From Agrobacterium salinitolerans (GTDB lineage: Bacteria; Pseudomonadota; Alphaproteobacteria; Rhizobiales; Rhizobiaceae): a stretch of DNA of 64,000 nt. Shown in pieces: positions 25,646 to 35,343 of the stretch (the stretch's first letter is position 1; each line of letters opens with the position of its first letter). A model generated the notes under the pieces. That model did not search any database. It saw only the letters and a list, made by a program, of their open reading frames with translations, and was not told the origin of the DNA. The position numbers were made by a program, and so were the translations under genes. The stretch spans positions 1 to 64,000 of the forward strand of contig NZ_MRDH01000015.1 in assembly GCF_002008225.1 (NCBI RefSeq), given 5' to 3'.

Positions 25646-27256
25646 CTAGTATGCTGCGATATCCGGCCAGCGAATCTCGATGCCCTCGCGGGTCAGTTGC
25701 GCCTGGAAGGCGTGCAGGTGCTTGTCGTCTTCCTGCACCTGGTGCGGCGTGAGGCCATTCTCCAGGCAATGCGCCGCGAGCATTCCCGCCACTTCGCCAA
25801 TGTTCCATTCGACCGGATGCAGGCGGTAGCAACCGTTGGTGATATGCGTCGTGCCGATGTTCTTGCCGGCCGGGATGAGGTTTCTTACCCGCTCAGGGAT
25901 CAGCGCGCCGAGCGGGATCTCAAAGGGGCATGACGGCACGTCGATATAATTGTCGCCGCCGGTGGATGGATGCAGATCGATGCGATACATGCCGATGCCG
26001 ATGCTGTCGCGATAGTGGACAGCGCCTCTTTCACCGCGAACCGTGTAGGACAGGTCCTGCTCGACAATGCGCGTTACCGGCTTGATGCGGCGGCTTTCGC
26101 GAATATAGGGCGCCATGGCGAGCCCATGGTCGGTGCCGGTGATATCGCCGCGCAGCCGCAGCCCGCGGAACCCCTGCCCACCATCGAAACGCGGCGCTTC
26201 CGTCTGCAGCCAGTAGAAGACCGAATAGGAAAGGTCTGCCGCCGCCTTCAGATGGCGCGCTTTTTCCTCCTCGGTCACGTCGATGATCGTGCCGTCCATG
26301 TAATCGATCATCGGCCAGTTCACGAGGCAGATATCGGACTGGTAGAAGCCGGGCGTAAAGTTTTTCCGCGCCGCGATACGCCGGAAAATCCACAGGTTCT
26401 CATCGCCGCCGCCTTTGCGCTGGTCGGCGTCGACCAGAAGCGGATCGTCATCGGGATTGGGCGTGAAGGAGCGGGTGGTGTGCTCGAGCGTGCGTGGGTT
26501 TGGCGCGGTAAAACCAAGGAGCGGCCCGCCCCAGAAATGCGGCTGGTAAGAGCGCCAGTAATCGTAATTCTCAGGCTTGTCGATTGTCTGGTCGCCATCG
26601 ACATGGTCAATGGCAAAGCAGATCGAGACAGCCTGCACATTGTCGGCTTGGGCTTCAGCCGGCGCGCTGGGTTCGCCTGTATCTGACTGCGCCTCAAATC
26701 CCTTGGCATATTCCGTGCCGGTCATGGGCAACAGATCGCCAAGCTCGGTGGCGTCGAGAACGTAATCGGCGGAAATGACGATTTCCGCGCCGCTGTCGCG
26801 ATGGCGAACAGTCACCGAGCGAACCCTGTCGCCGTCGACGTCAGCCGCGACGGGACGCCAGGGTTTGAGCACCGTCAGGCGGCCAGCACCGATATAGGGC
26901 ATCAGCATGCTTTCCATGACCGCGAGGCTGACGCGCGGCTCGGCGCAGATGCGGCTCACCCATCCGCCACCCGGATTGAGATCGCCCCATGCCCGCGCAC
27001 CTTCCGTCAGCGGATAGTGGTCGCGATAAAATTGCCGCACACCGTTGCGCAGCGCGCGGTAGGACCGGGTGATGCCGAACTGTTCGACCCAAGTATGCTC
27101 GTCCGACGGAACGGCCTGACTGGTCAATTGCCCGCCGATCCAGTCATATTCTTCGGTCATGATCACGCGCTTGCCCGCCTTTGCAGCCGCCATTGCCGCC
27201 GCCACGCCGCCAAGGCCGCCACCGACCACGAGAATATCTGCTTTCATGTCTTTCAC
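25646..27256 (-). CDS. FAD-dependent oxidoreductase (PF12831-type)
   Basis: A 536-residue flavoprotein. The FAD-binding motif is DILVVGGGLGGVAAAMAAAK near the N-terminus, followed by RVIMTEEYDWIGGQLTSQAV, typical of the PF12831 group. DATELGDLLPMTGTEY and the C-terminal GKNIGTTHITNGCYRLHPVEWNIGEVAGMLA complete the FAD fold. The reaction is unknown; its place inside a LacI-controlled sugar import operon suggests oxidation of the imported compound. Starts at 27256 and 27247 are possible; the first overlaps the stop of lacI. Confidence 0.88.
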   Translation of the reverse strand: MKDMKADILVVGGGLGGVAAAMAAAKAGKRVIMTEEYDWIGGQLTSQAVPSDEHTWVEQFGITRSYRALRNGVRQFYRDHYPLTEGARAWGDLNPGGGWVSRICAEPRVSLAVMESMLMPYIGAGRLTVLKPWRPVAADVDGDRVRSVTVRHRDSGAEIVISADYVLDATELGDLLPMTGTEYAKGFEAQSDTGEPSAPAEAQADNVQAVSICFAIDHVDGDQTIDKPENYDYWRSYQPHFWGGPLLGFTAPNPRTLEHTTRSFTPNPDDDPLLVDADQRKGGGDENLWIFRRIAARKNFTPGFYQSDICLVNWPMIDYMDGTIIDVTEEEKARHLKAAADLSYSVFYWLQTEAPRFDGGQGFRGLRLRGDITGTDHGLAMAPYIRESRRIKPVTRIVEQDLSYTVRGERGAVHYRDSIGIGMYRIDLHPSTGGDNYIDVPSCPFEIPLGALIPERVRNLIPAGKNIGTTHITNGCYRLHPVEWNIGEVAGMLAAHCLENGLTPHQVQEDDKHLHAFQAQLTREGIEIRWPDIAAY

Positions 27257-28323
27257 GACGTCACATCCGTTTTCTTGACTGAGGACTTGTTTGCCGAACC
27301 GGTTGGGACCGGCCCCAGCGTTTCTCCCTTGACGGGTTCACATTTGAGAAGGATCTGCCCACCGGCGCTGCCGGTCTCGATGCGGTTGACCAGCATCGCG
27401 GTCGCCTGCCGCCCCATCTCCTCGCGGGGAATTTCATAGGAGGTGAAGCGCACCGGGCTGCGGGCGGCCCTGATATGGCTGCCGAGTACGATCATTGAAA
27501 AAGCGTCAGGCACCACAAGCCCCCTCGCCCGCGCCAGCGCCTCGACGCGCACGGCATCGGCCAATTCTATGAAGAAGGCCACTGTGGCCCCGCTCTCGAG
27601 GATCGCATCGAGTATTTTCTCAGCCGAGCGGTTGACCGCCTTGATATGCAGGGCGAGCGTGGCCGCGTCTCCCAGCGCCGCGCTGAAACCTTGCCAGCGA
27701 TCGGCAATCGATTCTGCCGGACCATGCGGGCCGATATAGGCAAGCTTGGTGTGTCCCAGCGCGATGGCATCTTCGACGAGCTGACGCGTGCCCGCGGCAT
27801 AGTCACCGCCGACATAGGGAACCGGCCCACCGGCATCTTCACGCCGGCCGATCGCGACGAAGGGATAGTCTTCCGAAACCAGTCTCGCGAGTTCCTTGCG
27901 ATCGAACTCGCGACCGAGAACCAGACAGCCGTCCGCAATCCGAAGCCTGTTGCCTTCCGAAAATATCTTGCGGTTATCGCCGACACCGGCGCTGGTCAGC
28001 AGCAGAAGATCGTAAGCCTGCTGCTGTGCCTCTTCTTCGATACCGAGCAGAAACGGCGTGAAGAAGTCAGCCTGCGCACTTGGGAATGCCGGCTCATAGG
28101 TGAACACGCCAAGGATGCGGTTCAGCCCTTTAGCCATTCGCCGCGCAATCGGATCGGCGACATAACCTGTCTGGCGAATGACGGCCTGCACCCTTTCCCG
28201 GGTCTCCTCCGGGATGCGGGCGATCGCTGCCGGCGCACCGTTCAAAACAAGCGACACGGTTGCCTGACTGACGCCGGCGAGCTTGGCGATATCGTTTTGG
28301 GTGAGACGTCTGTGAGTAGTCAA
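27253..28323 (-). CDS. LacI-family transcriptional regulator
   Basis: A 356-residue repressor. The N-terminal helix-turn-helix and hinge are LTQNDIAKLAGVSQATVSLVLNG and IPEETRERVQAVIRQTGYVADPIARRMAKG. The periplasmic-binding-protein-like effector domain follows, with LGVFTYEP and a late YEIPREEMGRQATAMLVNRIE. It is the first gene of its operon, its stop overlaps the FAD oxidoreductase start, and two perfect palindromes 29-61 bases upstream are its likely operators. It would respond to the sugar carried by the downstream importer. Confidence 0.93.
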   Translation of the reverse strand: MTTHRRLTQNDIAKLAGVSQATVSLVLNGAPAAIARIPEETRERVQAVIRQTGYVADPIARRMAKGLNRILGVFTYEPAFPSAQADFFTPFLLGIEEEAQQQAYDLLLLTSAGVGDNRKIFSEGNRLRIADGCLVLGREFDRKELARLVSEDYPFVAIGRREDAGGPVPYVGGDYAAGTRQLVEDAIALGHTKLAYIGPHGPAESIADRWQGFSAALGDAATLALHIKAVNRSAEKILDAILESGATVAFFIELADAVRVEALARARGLVVPDAFSMIVLGSHIRAARSPVRFTSYEIPREEMGRQATAMLVNRIETGSAGGQILLKCEPVKGETLGPVPTGSANKSSVKKTDVTS

Positions 28324-28351
28324 CCGATGCCCTCCCCGACATTCGATATTT

Positions 28352-28384
28352 GCTAATACGTATTAGCTGCTAATGCGCATTAGC
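28352..28384. promoter_or_regulatory. Two tandem perfect 16-bp palindromes, LacI-type operators
   Basis: GCTAATACGTATTAGC (28352-28367) and GCTAATGCGCATTAGC (28369-28384) are each perfect palindromes with the central CG step typical of LacI-family sites. They share the consensus GCTAATRCGYATTAGC, are separated by one base and have centres 17 bases apart. They lie 29-61 bases upstream of the lacI start, so autoregulation of the whole sugar operon is likely. Confidence 0.85.
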
Positions 28385-28599
28385 ATTATTTTGGGACGCC
28401 GAGTCAAGCGATAATCTGTATCTGACAGCCCCCTCACACCACGCAACGGCGCGTTCAGCATTTGTTCTGGATTGCTGTTTGAGTCTTTGCTAATCATTCC
28501 AACAACGAGCAGACAGTGGCCGGAGCTTCGCGACGACTGCCATCTCTGAACAGGGTTCTCATCCGTGGGGACAGGCAGGTTATCTAAAGGATTGCTGGC

Positions 28600-30666
28600 A
28601 TGGCGGTTGCCTATCTGGAAAAGCTCAACGAACAGCAACGCAGGGCGGTCGAGCATGGCGTTGGGCTCGCTGACGGGCATACGGCCGGGCCTTTGCTGAT
28701 CATCGCCGGCGCGGGTTCGGGCAAGACAAACACGCTCGCCCACCGTGTCGCCCATCTGATCGTGAACGGCGCCGATCCCCGCCGCATCCTGCTGATGACG
28801 TTTTCCAGACGCGCCGCCACGGAAATGTCGCGGCGGGTCGAGCGTATCTGCAAACACGTTATCGGGGCGAATTCTGCAATCATGACCGACGCGCTCGCCT
28901 GGTCCGGCACGTTTCACGGCATTGGCGCGCGCCTGTTGCGCATCTATGCCGAACAGATCGGGCTCAACATCGATTTCACCATCCACGACCGCGAAGATAG
29001 CGCCGACCTGATGAACCTTTCCCGGCACGAGTTGGGTTTTTCCAAAACGGAAAGCCGTTTTCCGACAAAGGGTACGTGTCTCGCGATCTATTCGCGTGTG
29101 GTGAATTCCCAGACCCCGCTCAAGGAGATATTGCGCCAGCACTATCCCTGGGTCGCCAACTGGGAGAGCGAACTCAAGGAACTGTTTGCAGCCTATGTGG
29201 AGGCAAAGCAGGTCCAGAACGTGCTCGATTACGACGATCTCCTGCTTTACTGGGCGCAGATGGTGAGCGATCCCGTTCTGGCGGACGATATCGGCAACCG
29301 CTTCGACCATGTGATGGTCGACGAATATCAGGATACCAACCGCCTGCAGGCCTCGGTGCTGATGGCGCTCAAACCCGGCGGTCGCGGGTTGACCGTGGTG
29401 GGTGACGATGCGCAGTCGATCTATTCCTTCCGGGCGGCGACGGTGCGAAACATCCTCGATTTTCCGGCTTCCTTCAGCCCGGCGGCCGACATCATCACGC
29501 TTGACCGCAACTATCGCTCGACGCAGCCGATCCTTGCGGCCGCCAACGGCGTCATCGATCTGGCGCGCGAGCGGTTCACCAAGAACCTCTGGACCGAGCG
29601 GCAGTCGCTGGAGCGTCCGAAACTCGTGACAGTGAAGGACGAAACCGAACAGGCGAATTTCATCATCGACCAGATTCTCGCCAACCGCGAAACCGGCATG
29701 ACGCTGAAACAGCAGGCCGTGCTGTTCCGCACCTCCAGCCATAGCGGGCCGCTTGAAGTGGAACTGACCCGCCGCAACATCCCCTTCGTCAAATTCGGCG
29801 GCCTTAAATTTCTCGACAGCGCCCATGTGAAGGACATGCTGGCCGTGCTGCGCTTTGCGCAGAACCCGCGCGACCGTGTCGCCGGTTTCCGGCTGCTGCA
29901 GATGCTGCCAGGCATCGGGCCGAAGAAGGCCGGCAATATTCTCGATACGATTGCGACAGACCCCGAGCCGCTGCTTGCCCTTGCCGAAATTCCGCCGCCG
30001 CCGAAGACCGGCGATGACTGGGTGGCCTTCACGCAAATGCTGGCGGGCCTGCGACAGGCGCCGAACGACTGGCCGGGCCAGATCGGGCAGGCGCGACTGT
30101 GGTACGAACCGCATCTGGAACGCATCCATGAGGATGCGGACACCCGCAAGACCGATTTGCTCCAGCTCGAGCAGATCGCCGGCGGCTACCCCTCACGCGA
30201 GCGCTTTCTGACCGAGCTGACGCTCGATCCACCGGACGCCACCAGCGATCAGGCCGGCGTGCCGCTGCTTGACGAGGATTATCTCAGCCTCTCGACCATC
30301 CATTCGGCCAAAGGCCAGGAGTGGCGCTCCGTCTTCATCCTGAATGTGGTTGACGGCTGCATCCCCTCCGATCTCGGGGTCGGCACCACGCAGGAACTGG
30401 AGGAAGAACGCCGGCTGCTTTATGTCGCCATGACGCGCGCCAAGGACAGCCTCGCGCTGATCACGCCGCAACGCTTCTTCACCGGCGGCCAGAGCCAGCA
30501 GGGAGACAGGCATGTTTACGCTGCAAGAACCCGCTTCATCCCGGCGACCTTGCTGCAATTTTTCGAAACGGCGACCTGGCCATTGGTGTCGGCTGCCGCT
30601 TCCGAGCGCAGCGCGCAGCAGATCCGCATCGATGTGGGTGCGCGGATGCGGGCCATGTGGAAGTAA
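28600..30666 (+). CDS. UvrD/Rep-type ATP-dependent DNA helicase (SF1)
   Basis: A 688-residue superfamily 1A helicase. Motif I is AGAGSGKT (36-43), motif Ia is LLMTFSRRAATEM, motif II is VMVDEYQDTN, motif III is VVGDDAQSIYSFRAA, motif IV is LDRNYRS, motif V is STIHSAKGQEW and motif VI is RRLLYVAMTRAKD. It probably unwinds DNA in repair or replication restart. It is shorter than classical UvrD and has a different C-terminus, so it is not called uvrD itself. The long open frame on the opposite strand is an antisense artefact. Confidence 0.92.
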   Translation: MAVAYLEKLNEQQRRAVEHGVGLADGHTAGPLLIIAGAGSGKTNTLAHRVAHLIVNGADPRRILLMTFSRRAATEMSRRVERICKHVIGANSAIMTDALAWSGTFHGIGARLLRIYAEQIGLNIDFTIHDREDSADLMNLSRHELGFSKTESRFPTKGTCLAIYSRVVNSQTPLKEILRQHYPWVANWESELKELFAAYVEAKQVQNVLDYDDLLLYWAQMVSDPVLADDIGNRFDHVMVDEYQDTNRLQASVLMALKPGGRGLTVVGDDAQSIYSFRAATVRNILDFPASFSPAADIITLDRNYRSTQPILAAANGVIDLARERFTKNLWTERQSLERPKLVTVKDETEQANFIIDQILANRETGMTLKQQAVLFRTSSHSGPLEVELTRRNIPFVKFGGLKFLDSAHVKDMLAVLRFAQNPRDRVAGFRLLQMLPGIGPKKAGNILDTIATDPEPLLALAEIPPPPKTGDDWVAFTQMLAGLRQAPNDWPGQIGQARLWYEPHLERIHEDADTRKTDLLQLEQIAGGYPSRERFLTELTLDPPDATSDQAGVPLLDEDYLSLSTIHSAKGQEWRSVFILNVVDGCIPSDLGVGTTQELEEERRLLYVAMTRAKDSLALITPQRFFTGGQSQQGDRHVYAARTRFIPATLLQFFETATWPLVSAAASERSAQQIRIDVGARMRAMWK

Positions 30667-30882
30667 GGCTACCGGTAATCACAACTTTCAAACCGCACGA
30701 CCGAACGAAACCGAAGGCCTGATCCATACTCGATCTCTCCCTCGTTTCGGCCCGCCGGACAATTTCGGCAGGCTCGGCTTCAGGGCGTTTCCCTGCCGTC
30801 GATCATTAAAGTATGAAAACTGGCATTGGCACACGCCTTTCGCCTGCTGTTCGGCCGAAATTCGATCTCTCTTGTGTGGGCG

Positions 30883-30902
30883 GTCAATAAAGCGTTATTG
30901 AC
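30883..30902. repeat. Inverted repeat in the rfbC upstream region
   Basis: GTCAATAAAGCGTTATTGAC has exact 8-bp arms GTCAATAA and TTATTGAC around AGCG. It lies 60-79 bases upstream of the rfbC start, in the 295-base gap after the helicase. It could be an operator or part of the promoter region of the rhamnose operon; nothing else is seen in that gap. Confidence 0.5.
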
Positions 30903-30961
30903 TGTCCCTGCCGATAAAGTCATATCACCTCAGAGTAGGCAGACCAGACAGGATCCGCATA

Positions 30962-31531
30962 GTGCAAGTAGAAGCATTCTCGATACCAGGCTTGAAAAAG
31001 ATAACTCCAGCTCGTTTCGGGGACAGCCGGGGTTACTTCAGCGAGGTTTTCAAGAAGGACTGGTTTCGCGAAAATGTATCGGATGTGGAGTTCGTACAGG
31101 ACAATGAATCCCTGTCTGCTCAAGCCGGCACTGTACGTGGGCTTCATTTCCAGACAGAGCCGTTTGCACAGGGCAAGCTCGTTCGCTGCATTCGTGGGCG
31201 GCTGCTGGATGTCGCTGTCGACATCAGAACAGGATCGCCCACTTTCGGGCAATGGGCCGCTGTCGAGCTGTCACCCGAAAATGGCGAACAGTTGTGGGTT
31301 CCGGCGGGGTTTGCCCACGGCTTCATGACGCTCGCGGACGATACGGTCATCGCATACAAGGTGACGGCCCCTTACAGCGCAGCCAGTGACCGCGGTGTTA
31401 AGTGGGATGATCCTGCCATAGGCATCAACTGGCCGAAGCAGGAAGGCTGCATCCTTTCCGACAAGGATACAAAGCAGCCTCTTCTGTCCGAATTGCCTGA
31501 ATATTTCACCTACCAAAAAACTGGAAACTGA
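30962..31531 (+). CDS. rfbC: dTDP-4-dehydrorhamnose 3,5-epimerase
   Basis: A 189-residue cupin enzyme, third step of dTDP-L-rhamnose synthesis. The family stretches are [19 protein letters not shown] (with the catalytic histidine), [26 protein letters not shown] and [12 protein letters not shown]. The start is the GTG at 30962. The stop overlaps the rfbB start (TGATG). First gene of rfbCBDA. Confidence 0.93.
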   Translation: MQVEAFSIPGLKKITPARFGDSRGYFSEVFKKDWFRENVSDVEFVQDNESLSAQAGTVRGLHFQTEPFAQGKLVRCIRGRLLDVAVDIRTGSPTFGQWAAVELSPENGEQLWVPAGFAHGFMTLADDTVIAYKVTAPYSAASDRGVKWDDPAIGINWPKQEGCILSDKDTKQPLLSELPEYFTYQKTGN

Positions 31532-32589
31532 TGATGCGCGTTCTAGTTACCGGCGGCGCCGGATTTATCGGCTCAGCCCTCGTACGTTATCTCGTGAGCG
31601 AGGTTGGCGCGGATGTTCTCACCGTAGACAAGCTGACATATGCAGGGAACCTGGCTTCCCTCAAGCCCATTGAAAATGCGCCTAACCACCGCTTTCTCCA
31701 GGCCGACATATGCGACCGGGTGGCGATGAATGAGGCATTCGCGACATTCCAGCCGGATTACGTGATGCATCTGGCCGCCGAGAGCCATGTCGACCGCTCC
31801 ATAACCGGCGCTGCTGATTTTATTCAAACCAATATCAACGGCACTTTCACGATGCTGGAGGCGGCACGCCAATATTGGAGCGACCTTGCGGAAGACGCCA
31901 AGGCGAATTTCCGTATGCTGCATGTTTCAACCGATGAGGTTTACGGCTCTCTCGGCGATGACGGTTTGTTTGAAGAAACAACCCCTTACGATCCCTCATC
32001 GCCTTACTCCGCTTCGAAAGCCGCAAGCGATCATCTGGCCACGGCCTGGCAGCGCACCTACGGCCTTCCGGTCGTCATTTCCAACTGCTCCAACAATTAC
32101 GGCCCCTTCCACTTTCCGGAAAAGCTCATTCCGCTGATCATTCTCAACGCGCTGGAAGGCAAACCGCTGCCGGTCTATGGCAACGGCGCGAACATCCGCG
32201 ACTGGCTTTATGTGGAGGATCATGCCCGCGCCCTGTGGCTTATCGTCCAGAAAGGTCTTGCCGGCGAGAAGTACAACGTCGGCGGCAGAAACGAACAGAA
32301 GAATATCGATGTGGTGAACTGCATCTGCTCCATTCTCGATGAGCTGCGCCCGCAATCCAAACCCTATGCCGAGCTCATCAAATATGTGACGGATCGCCCT
32401 GGTCACGATGCGCGCTACGCCATTGACGCGACGAAGCTCGAAACCGAACTCGGCTGGAAAGCCCAGGAAAACTTCGCCACCGGTATCCGCAAGACGGTGG
32501 AATGGTATCTCGACAATGCGTGGTGGTGGCAGCCGCTTCGCGAGGGAGTTTACGCCGGAGAACGCCTTGGCGTTCTGACGAAGGGCTGA
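31531..32589 (+). CDS. rfbB: dTDP-glucose 4,6-dehydratase
   Basis: A 352-residue extended SDR, second step of the rhamnose pathway. The NAD site is [18 protein letters not shown]. The substrate and catalytic motifs include [25 protein letters not shown] and the YSASK motif (Tyr-Lys pair). The C-terminus has [22 protein letters not shown]. It starts at the overlap with rfbC. A second in-frame Met follows directly. Confidence 0.95.
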   Translation: MMRVLVTGGAGFIGSALVRYLVSEVGADVLTVDKLTYAGNLASLKPIENAPNHRFLQADICDRVAMNEAFATFQPDYVMHLAAESHVDRSITGAADFIQTNINGTFTMLEAARQYWSDLAEDAKANFRMLHVSTDEVYGSLGDDGLFEETTPYDPSSPYSASKAASDHLATAWQRTYGLPVVISNCSNNYGPFHFPEKLIPLIILNALEGKPLPVYGNGANIRDWLYVEDHARALWLIVQKGLAGEKYNVGGRNEQKNIDVVNCICSILDELRPQSKPYAELIKYVTDRPGHDARYAIDATKLETELGWKAQENFATGIRKTVEWYLDNAWWWQPLREGVYAGERLGVLTKG

Positions 32590-32593
32590 GTTA

Positions 32594-33487
32594 ATGCGGC
32601 TGGCAGTTACAGGCAAAAATGGTCAGGTCGTCAGCGCCCTTCTAGCACTGGCGAGCGCCGAGCTGGAGATCGTGGCTCTCGGTCGGCCGGAACTCGACCT
32701 TGCGCAGCCTGAAACTGTTCTGAAGGCGCTACGCGAGGTAAAACCCGATGCCGTGGTATCGGCTGCGGCCTATACTGCCGTCGACAAGGCAGAAAGCGAG
32801 CCTGACATCGCTTTTGCCGTTAACCGGGATGGAGCAAGGGCTGTCGCGCAAGCGGCAAGTGACCTCGGCATTCCCGTCATTCATCTTTCTACGGATTATG
32901 TTTTCGACGGCGCCAAGGACACCGCTTATGTCGAAAGCGATCCGACAGGCCCTACTTCCGTCTACGGCCGCTCGAAGCTCGAAGGCGAACGAGCCGTTTC
33001 GGAGGCTACCGACAATTACGTGGTTCTGCGGACCGCATGGGTCTATTCGGAATATGGCAACAACTTCGTGAAGACCATGCTGAGGCTGAGCGAGAACCGC
33101 GACGAGATCAATGTGGTTGCGGACCAGTTCGGATGCCCTACTTCGGCCAACGATATCGCTGCCGCGGTGGTAACAATCGCAAGAAAGCTCGTGGAAGATG
33201 CCTCGGCCCCTCTTCGTGGGGTGTTTCATCTGTCTGGATCAGGTGAAACGAACTGGGCGAATTTCGCGAAACAAATATTCGCATTCGCGGAAGAACACGG
33301 TGGAAAGTCGATGATCGTCAACGACATCACGACTGCACAATACCCTACCCCGGCCCGGCGTCCGGCAAACTCGCGGCTTGATTGCAGCAAGCTTGAAGAG
33401 GTTTACGGTATAAAGCTGCCGAGCTGGCAAACATCAACGCGCGCGGTGGTCACCGCTCTTGCGCAGAGCAAAAAGGAAAAGCCATGA
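32594..33487 (+). CDS. rfbD: dTDP-4-dehydrorhamnose reductase
   Basis: A 297-residue SDR that completes dTDP-L-rhamnose. The nucleotide-binding region is [19 protein letters not shown], and family motifs are [26 protein letters not shown] and [10 protein letters not shown] (Tyr-Lys pair). The stop overlaps the rfbA start (ATGA). It starts four bases after rfbB. Confidence 0.94.
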   Translation: MRLAVTGKNGQVVSALLALASAELEIVALGRPELDLAQPETVLKALREVKPDAVVSAAAYTAVDKAESEPDIAFAVNRDGARAVAQAASDLGIPVIHLSTDYVFDGAKDTAYVESDPTGPTSVYGRSKLEGERAVSEATDNYVVLRTAWVYSEYGNNFVKTMLRLSENRDEINVVADQFGCPTSANDIAAAVVTIARKLVEDASAPLRGVFHLSGSGETNWANFAKQIFAFAEEHGGKSMIVNDITTAQYPTPARRPANSRLDCSKLEEVYGIKLPSWQTSTRAVVTALAQSKKEKP

Positions 33488-34350
33488 AGGGCATCATTCT
33501 GGCCGGTGGCAGCGGCACACGCCTGCATCCGATGACATTGGCGGTCTCGAAGCAGATCCTGCCGGTCTACGACAAGCCGATGATCTATTATCCACTGACC
33601 ACGCTGATGTTGGCCGGCATTCGCGAGATTTTGATTATCTCGACCCCCCATGACATGCCGCTTTTCCAGTCCCTTTTGGGTGATGGTTCAAAATGGGGTC
33701 TTTCCATTGAATATGCGGTCCAGCCAAGCCCGGATGGGCTGGCGCAGGCGTATATGATCGGCGCCGATTTCGTGGCGGGTTCACCATCCTGCCTCATCCT
33801 GGGTGACAACATCTATTACGGCCACGGATTACCGGAACTTTTGCAGGCCGGTACGAGCGTTAGCGACGGTGCTACCGTCTTCGCCTATCATGTGAACGAT
33901 CCCGAACGTTATGGCGTGGTCGATTTCGATAGCGAAATGCGCGCGCTCTCCATCGAGGAAAAGCCGGCAAAACCCAAATCCAACTGGGCGGTCACGGGTC
34001 TTTATTTTTACGATGCCGATGTTGTCGACATCGCCGCCAATCTCAAACCATCGCCACGCGGCGAATACGAGATTACGGACGTCAATCGGACCTATCTCGA
34101 GCGCGGCAAGCTGAAAGTATCCATCATGGGACGCGGTTACGCCTGGCTTGATACCGGCACACCGGACAGTCTTCTCGAGGCGGGCGAGTTTGTGCGGACG
34201 CTTGAAAAGCGGCAGGGCTTCAAGATTGCATGCCCGGAAGAGATTGCTCTGAGCAAAGGCTTCATCACGAGATCCGAATTCTCAGCACTCGCAGAAAATG
34301 CCGGTAAAGGTGATTATGGCGTATATCTAAGGAGACTCGCTTCCTCGTAA
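33484..34350 (+). CDS. rfbA: Glucose-1-phosphate thymidylyltransferase
   Basis: A 288-residue nucleotidyltransferase, first step of the rhamnose pathway. The signature [14 protein letters not shown], the stretch [16 protein letters not shown], and the sugar-phosphate region [13 protein letters not shown] and [10 protein letters not shown] are all typical. The last gene of rfbCBDA, followed after 121 bases by a glycosyltransferase gene with its own ribosome site. Confidence 0.95.
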   Translation: MKGIILAGGSGTRLHPMTLAVSKQILPVYDKPMIYYPLTTLMLAGIREILIISTPHDMPLFQSLLGDGSKWGLSIEYAVQPSPDGLAQAYMIGADFVAGSPSCLILGDNIYYGHGLPELLQAGTSVSDGATVFAYHVNDPERYGVVDFDSEMRALSIEEKPAKPKSNWAVTGLYFYDADVVDIAANLKPSPRGEYEITDVNRTYLERGKLKVSIMGRGYAWLDTGTPDSLLEAGEFVRTLEKRQGFKIACPEEIALSKGFITRSEFSALAENAGKGDYGVYLRRLASS

Positions 34351-34471
34351 GTGCGCTGTCATATGCCTCCGCTTCGAGTTGAACAAAACCGCATTAACAC
34401 CTTCCGCTACAGCAACTCATCAAAGGTTGCCAAGTTGAGGCAGGATCGTGCGCCTGGTCTCTGGAGTCAAA

Positions 34472-35317
34472 ATGCCTAGTTTGTCACTCTCGGACGTAAC
34501 GGTGATCTCTGTTTGCTACAAGAGTGATGCGCTCATAGCGGAGATGATCGCGACGGTGCCTGAGGAAACACCAATAGTACTCGTCGACAACGGAAAAACG
34601 AATAGTTTTGCGAACCTCCCTGCCGGCAGAAAAATCAGGATTGTTCAGTTGGAGGACAATCAGGGCTTCGGTCGCGGCTGCAATGCAGGCGCGGCGGTGG
34701 CGCAGACACCTTGGATCCTGTTTTTAAACCCTGACGCCCGATTGACCGCAGGCGCGATTGAAGCCTTGCTGGAGGCCATTGATCGTCACCCGTCGGGCGT
34801 TGCATTTAATCCAAGAATTTCCAACTCGGACGGAAGTGAATATTTCAAGCGGCGGTCCTGGTTATTGCCACGCCGCCGCTACATGAAAAAGGGCTGGCCC
34901 GCAGTCGATACCGTCGTTCCCGTTTTGAGCGGGGCCGCTTTTTTTGTTTCAAGACAAAAATTCGACGCGGTTGATGGCTTTGACCCAGCTATCTTTCTTT
35001 ATCACGAAGATGATGACCTATCGTTGCGCCTTGCAAAATTAGGGCAACTCGTATTTGCACGCGATGCCCTTGTTTCCCATGCGGCTGGGCATTCGTCAGG
35101 CCGTTCTCCCGAAATCGCTCGGCTCAAGGCGTTTCATATGGCGCAATCGAGAATTTATACCGGTATCAAGCACCGGCGGCCGCTTCCAAGACTTTCGACT
35201 TTCGTTCAAGCCTTCGCGCTGATCATGTCGCCCAGCGCTTTATTCTCAGCGCGCCGGCGGGCCAAGGCCGCCGGCTTTCTCAAGGGCGCAGTCGAATCTA
35301 TCAAACGTCAACCATGA
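34472..35317 (+). CDS. Family 2 glycosyltransferase, WbbL/rhamnosyltransferase-like
   Basis: A 281-residue GT-A glycosyltransferase. The nucleotide site is VTVISVCYKSDALIAEMI, and the stretches NQGFGRGCNAGA and FLNPDARLTAG (Asp-X-Asp-like NPDA) are typical of the WbbL group. The acceptor region has FFVSRQKFDAVDGFDPAIFLYHEDDDLSLRL. I chose the ATG at 34472 because GGAG lies six bases upstream; a GTG at 34448 is also in frame. Its place right after rfbCBDA suggests transfer of rhamnose. Confidence 0.85.
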   Translation: MPSLSLSDVTVISVCYKSDALIAEMIATVPEETPIVLVDNGKTNSFANLPAGRKIRIVQLEDNQGFGRGCNAGAAVAQTPWILFLNPDARLTAGAIEALLEAIDRHPSGVAFNPRISNSDGSEYFKRRSWLLPRRRYMKKGWPAVDTVVPVLSGAAFFVSRQKFDAVDGFDPAIFLYHEDDDLSLRLAKLGQLVFARDALVSHAAGHSSGRSPEIARLKAFHMAQSRIYTGIKHRRPLPRLSTFVQAFALIMSPSALFSARRRAKAAGFLKGAVESIKRQP

Positions 35318-35343
35318 AGCGAACGAGTGCGTAATAGCAATCG

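Noticed and set aside
28363-30129. 588-aa open frame on the minus strand
   Set aside because: It lies entirely opposite the UvrD-like helicase, whose motifs are complete. Its translation shows no family and the frame is the codon-mirror expected in GC-rich DNA.
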